Virus record (IMG/VR): IMGVR_UViG_3300032304_000278 | Coordinates: 1 to 37,439 of that record | DNA length: 37,439 nucleotides | Direction: 5' to 3' (one strand) | Origin: a virus | Part shown: positions 35,271 to 37,439 of the stretch, piece after piece | Layout: every line of letters starts with the position of its first letter | Numbering within the stretch: the stretch's first letter is position 1 | Made by a program: the position numbers and the translations under genes | The notes under the pieces: model-generated | The model's database searches: none | What the model saw: the letters and a program-made list of their open reading frames with translations, nothing else | Told to the model about the DNA's origin: nothing

Positions 35271-36146
35271 TTAGTACCCTATAGCAATCCAATAAATATA
35301 AGCCCCAGCATTCGCCGCGTTACCGCACCTCAGCCTAAACTGAGACTTACTTACAATGAATGCAGCGACAGCGTTATCAGTATAAGAATCGTTGTTATCA
35401 GTGCCAACCAACACAAAACAAGCATTTGGAAATTCAAGTGGGAAACTTTTATTGGTTGCTGTGTCTTCTGCGCGTCCCCACTGAATAATTAAACCACCGG
35501 GGAGTTTTTGATACCCGTCAGAAGTAATAGAACTTCCAAAATCAGTAAGGCTAGAAAGCGAAGTCCAAGACGGAGCAGAAGCAGTCCCGTTGCTTTTAAG
35601 CACTTGACCGCTAGTGCCAGTGCCACCACCAGCAGACAACAGAGTATTCAAAGTGACTGTATTCGACGTAGAAGTGCCGACAGTCAGACTGCCATTCAGG
35701 GTATGAGAATTCGTGGTTGAACTACCAACAGTCGCGTCACCTGTAACGGACAGAGTGGAACTCATTACAGTAGCACCAGAAAACGTCACTGCGCCAAGGC
35801 TAGTAGCACCAGCAGATAGAGTGCCAGCAACACTAAGATTAGAACTCAGTACAGCAACACCAGTACAAGTAAATGCACCACCTACGCTTGCATCGCCAGT
35901 TACGGTTAGGTCATCACCTACGGTAAGGTCAGCACTCAGGACTGCATTACCAGTAGCAGTAAACGCACCATTGACGCTCATATCCTGAGATACGGAACCG
36001 GACTGCCAATCCTTCAGTTGCGACATGAGTTCGCGGATTGCATTGTTGACGTTAGAGGGAGCCATTCCCTCTGCAATCGAGATGCCGTCAATGTCTGTGT
36101 TATTGGACGCGGTACTGCTGTATTCAGAAATCTTTGTCTTAGCCAT
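35271..36146 (-). CDS. Tail fibre with T7 gp53/gp17-like C-terminal domain, 291 aa
   Basis: Starts MAKTKISEYSSTASNNTDID, typical virion-attachment opening with GMAPSNVNNAIRELMSQLKD. Residues about 55-190 consist of a repeated 11-18-residue block (LSVTGDATVGS, LTVTGDASVGG, LSVAGTLSAGA), a beta-helical shaft. The C-terminus (KLPGGLIIQWGRAEDTATNK, FPNACFVLVGTDNN, QFRLRCGNAANAGAYIYWIA) is the gp53-like receptor-binding domain found at the tips of tail fibres. Probably the main host-range determinant together with the 1226-aa protein. Confidence 0.9.
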   Translation of the reverse strand: MAKTKISEYSSTASNNTDIDGISIAEGMAPSNVNNAIRELMSQLKDWQSGSVSQDMSVNGAFTATGNAVLSADLTVGDDLTVTGDASVGGAFTCTGVAVLSSNLSVAGTLSAGATSLGAVTFSGATVMSSTLSVTGDATVGSSTTNSHTLNGSLTVGTSTSNTVTLNTLLSAGGGTGTSGQVLKSNGTASAPSWTSLSSLTDFGSSITSDGYQKLPGGLIIQWGRAEDTATNKSFPLEFPNACFVLVGTDNNDSYTDNAVAAFIVSKSQFRLRCGNAANAGAYIYWIAIGY

Positions 36147-36148
36147 GT

Positions 36149-37439
36149 TTATTCACCGTAAGGGAAAAGAAGCCCCAACGGAGGGGCAGACAATGCACCG
36201 CGAGTTGCTCCAACCATCGGTCCAACCATAGGATTGACAGTAGGTTGACCAGCAATAGTCCTCATGGCATTTTCATAACGATTACGCAGCAATGCCTCAG
36301 ATGCGGCCTTAGCACCAGCACCAATGATAGGTACAGCGGCAGCAGCGGCAGGCCCAAGGCTTGAGCCAACCACATAAGTGCCAGCACCGAGACCGACAAT
36401 GCTTGACGGGCTTACCTTACCAACCCAGCGCAGCATATTGTTGATGGGTCCACCCTTGGCAACAGAACGAAGCATCTCTTGTTCACCCTTGGTGAAGTAA
36501 CGCATCTGCTTAGGGTTTTCGACAAGAGCGCGAGTCTTTTGACGGATGCCTTGTTCCACACCGGCTTGCGTGTAATTGACTTCACCCCGCAATTCTGCGC
36601 TAGTCAAAAGGTCTTCAAGAGTTTCAATCTTCTTTGCCTTGGCGTATCCAGCACGAGCGTTTTCTAGTGCCTTGATTGCGACACCGGGCTTTTTGGTAGA
36701 AGACAAATCGTTAATCGTAAGATTGTCGATATAGTCATCAAACAAGGCCAACGCTTCACCAGCAAACTTCCCACTTCTGCCGCCAGAGGCTTTTGCAGAA
36801 GCAAGGAATTGTCTGGTCAAGTCAAGTTCTTCCAGACTTTGTGGGGCATAGGCAGTATTTTGAAGTCTTCGAATAACTGCCATTGCTTCAGTATCGACTT
36901 GAGGGTCAATTACAACCTTGTTGCTGACTTTTTGAAGAATGTCCAAGCCTGCTTGATTAAGACTAGACGGTTTAATCATCGCACCTTGAGCAGCAGACTT
37001 ACGATAGAGTGCCGCAGCCTCTGACTTGAGTTTGTCGCTAGTAGGAACGGAACCCTTGGGGCCACCAAATGCCATGAACGGTGCGCCAACAGTTGCACCA
37101 GCAAGCATTCCAAGTAGAGGATTTTCAGTCGATTCTCCAACTACTTGTGCAGCAGCACCAGCAGGCGCAGCAGCAAGCATCTGACGACCCGGTTGCTGTG
37201 CCATAGTCTGTGCAATGTTGCGCCCAGTTTGGCTAGTTGCAGTGCGGGCAAGTTGGCTAACTGCACCTAGTTGACCACCAGCACCACCTACAGCACCACC
37301 ACCAGCGACCAAAGCGCGCTCAGTAGTGGTTTGAGGTTCAGGCAATCCAAGTGCTGTCAGGCTACGCTGTACGAGTTCTGAAGGGTACCCAACATCCATC
37401 CCTGCGGCTCTCATGCCACCAGCAAGCAAGTCGGCAGCA
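36149..37439 (-). CDS. Internal virion (ejection) protein, main part (N-terminus at left end)
   Basis: Continues the frame that begins at 386 on the left; joined length 517 aa. The visible part has Gly/Ala-rich segments (ALVAGGGAVGGAGGQLGAV, AAAPAGAAAQVVGESTENPL, LLGMLAGATVGAP), then a long helical region (EAAALYRKSAAQGAMIKPSS to ENARAGYAKAKKIETLEDLL) and a second hydrophobic stretch near the end (SPSSIVGLGAGTYVVGSSLG). This combination of membrane-active segments and long helices is typical of ejected core proteins. No transglycosylase motif seen. Confidence 0.8.
   Translation of the reverse strand, partial: AADLLAGGMRAAGMDVGYPSELVQRSLTALGLPEPQTTTERALVAGGGAVGGAGGQLGAVSQLARTATSQTGRNIAQTMAQQPGRQMLAAAPAGAAAQVVGESTENPLLGMLAGATVGAPFMAFGGPKGSVPTSDKLKSEAAALYRKSAAQGAMIKPSSLNQAGLDILQKVSNKVVIDPQVDTEAMAVIRRLQNTAYAPQSLEELDLTRQFLASAKASGGRSGKFAGEALALFDDYIDNLTINDLSSTKKPGVAIKALENARAGYAKAKKIETLEDLLTSAELRGEVNYTQAGVEQGIRQKTRALVENPKQMRYFTKGEQEMLRSVAKGGPINNMLRWVGKVSPSSIVGLGAGTYVVGSSLGPAAAAAVPIIGAGAKAASEALLRNRYENAMRTIAGQPTVNPMVGPMVGATRGALSAPPLGLLFPYGE
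37317..37439. repeat. Terminal direct repeat, right copy
   Basis: Identical to bases 1-123; see the left copy. Confidence 0.95.

Noticed and set aside
1-37439. CRISPR array, retron or diversity-generating retroelement
   Set aside because: No regularly spaced repeats and no reverse transcriptase gene; the fibre repeats are coding and degenerate.
1-37439. tRNA or tmRNA genes
   Set aside because: No stretch shows a cloverleaf with the GGTTCGAATCC-type T arm; the control-region stems do not fit one.

Overview
This window is an essentially complete genome of a small tailed phage, most likely a podovirus. It carries a P22-type portal, a P22 gp10-like tail hub, a SU10/DUF5309-type capsid protein and a block of internal virion (ejection) proteins, and I see no tape measure, sheath or major tail tube gene. 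The first 123 bases are repeated exactly at the right end, so the contig closes into a circle of about 37,316 bp and one ejection-protein gene runs across the joint. No integrase, repressor, DNA polymerase, primase, RNA polymerase or tRNA was found. The host is probably a proteobacterium (beta or gamma): promoters look like sigma70 sites, lysis genes are of Gram-negative phage type, and one leader carries a 12-nt match to the rrn BoxA sequence.

Layout. The late genes lie on the minus strand. Reading from 18.2 kb down to 1 and on across the joint to 33.1 kb they are: terminase small and large subunits, portal, two small proteins, scaffold, major capsid protein, a glycosyltransferase, connector and tail genes, a 1226-aa glycine-rich fibre-like protein, tail hub, GNAT-like protein, four ejection-type proteins, tail fibre, a holin/lysozyme cassette and a metallophosphoesterase. 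From 24.3 to 19.8 kb a second minus-strand block holds six or seven very small translationally coupled genes, then a sugar-modification cassette (two to three glycosyltransferases, a CatB-type acetyltransferase, a methyltransferase).

Early genes diverge from about 28.3 kb. Leftward are a RecA-fold helicase, NinB, an HTH protein, a Ref-type HNH nuclease, DUF3310, an Hjc-like resolvase and finally a Q-like antiterminator. Rightward (28.35-33.1 kb) are small proteins, a DUF1071 single-strand annealing protein, a YqaJ exonuclease, SSB, a MazG-like protein and a glycosyltransferase. Replication therefore appears to borrow the host polymerase and to lean on a rich recombination set. Six small genes on the plus strand (18.3-19.7 kb) interrupt the late strand.

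The most interesting part is the 640-bp gene-free control region at 24.35-24.99 kb, just downstream of the Q-like gene. On the minus strand it has a near-consensus promoter, a terminator about 140 nt downstream, about 190 nt of further hairpin-rich sequence, and a second terminator whose U-tract abuts the Shine-Dalgarno of the first late gene. This mirrors lambda Q/pR'/tR' but with an elaborate leader RNA. On the plus strand a divergent promoter drives a BoxA-bearing leader for a 66-aa protein, and a 16-bp palindrome sits between the two promoters. Other signals include near-identical intercistronic hairpin cassettes, a 22-nt motif repeated before two small operons, and three copies of a Fur-box-like palindrome.
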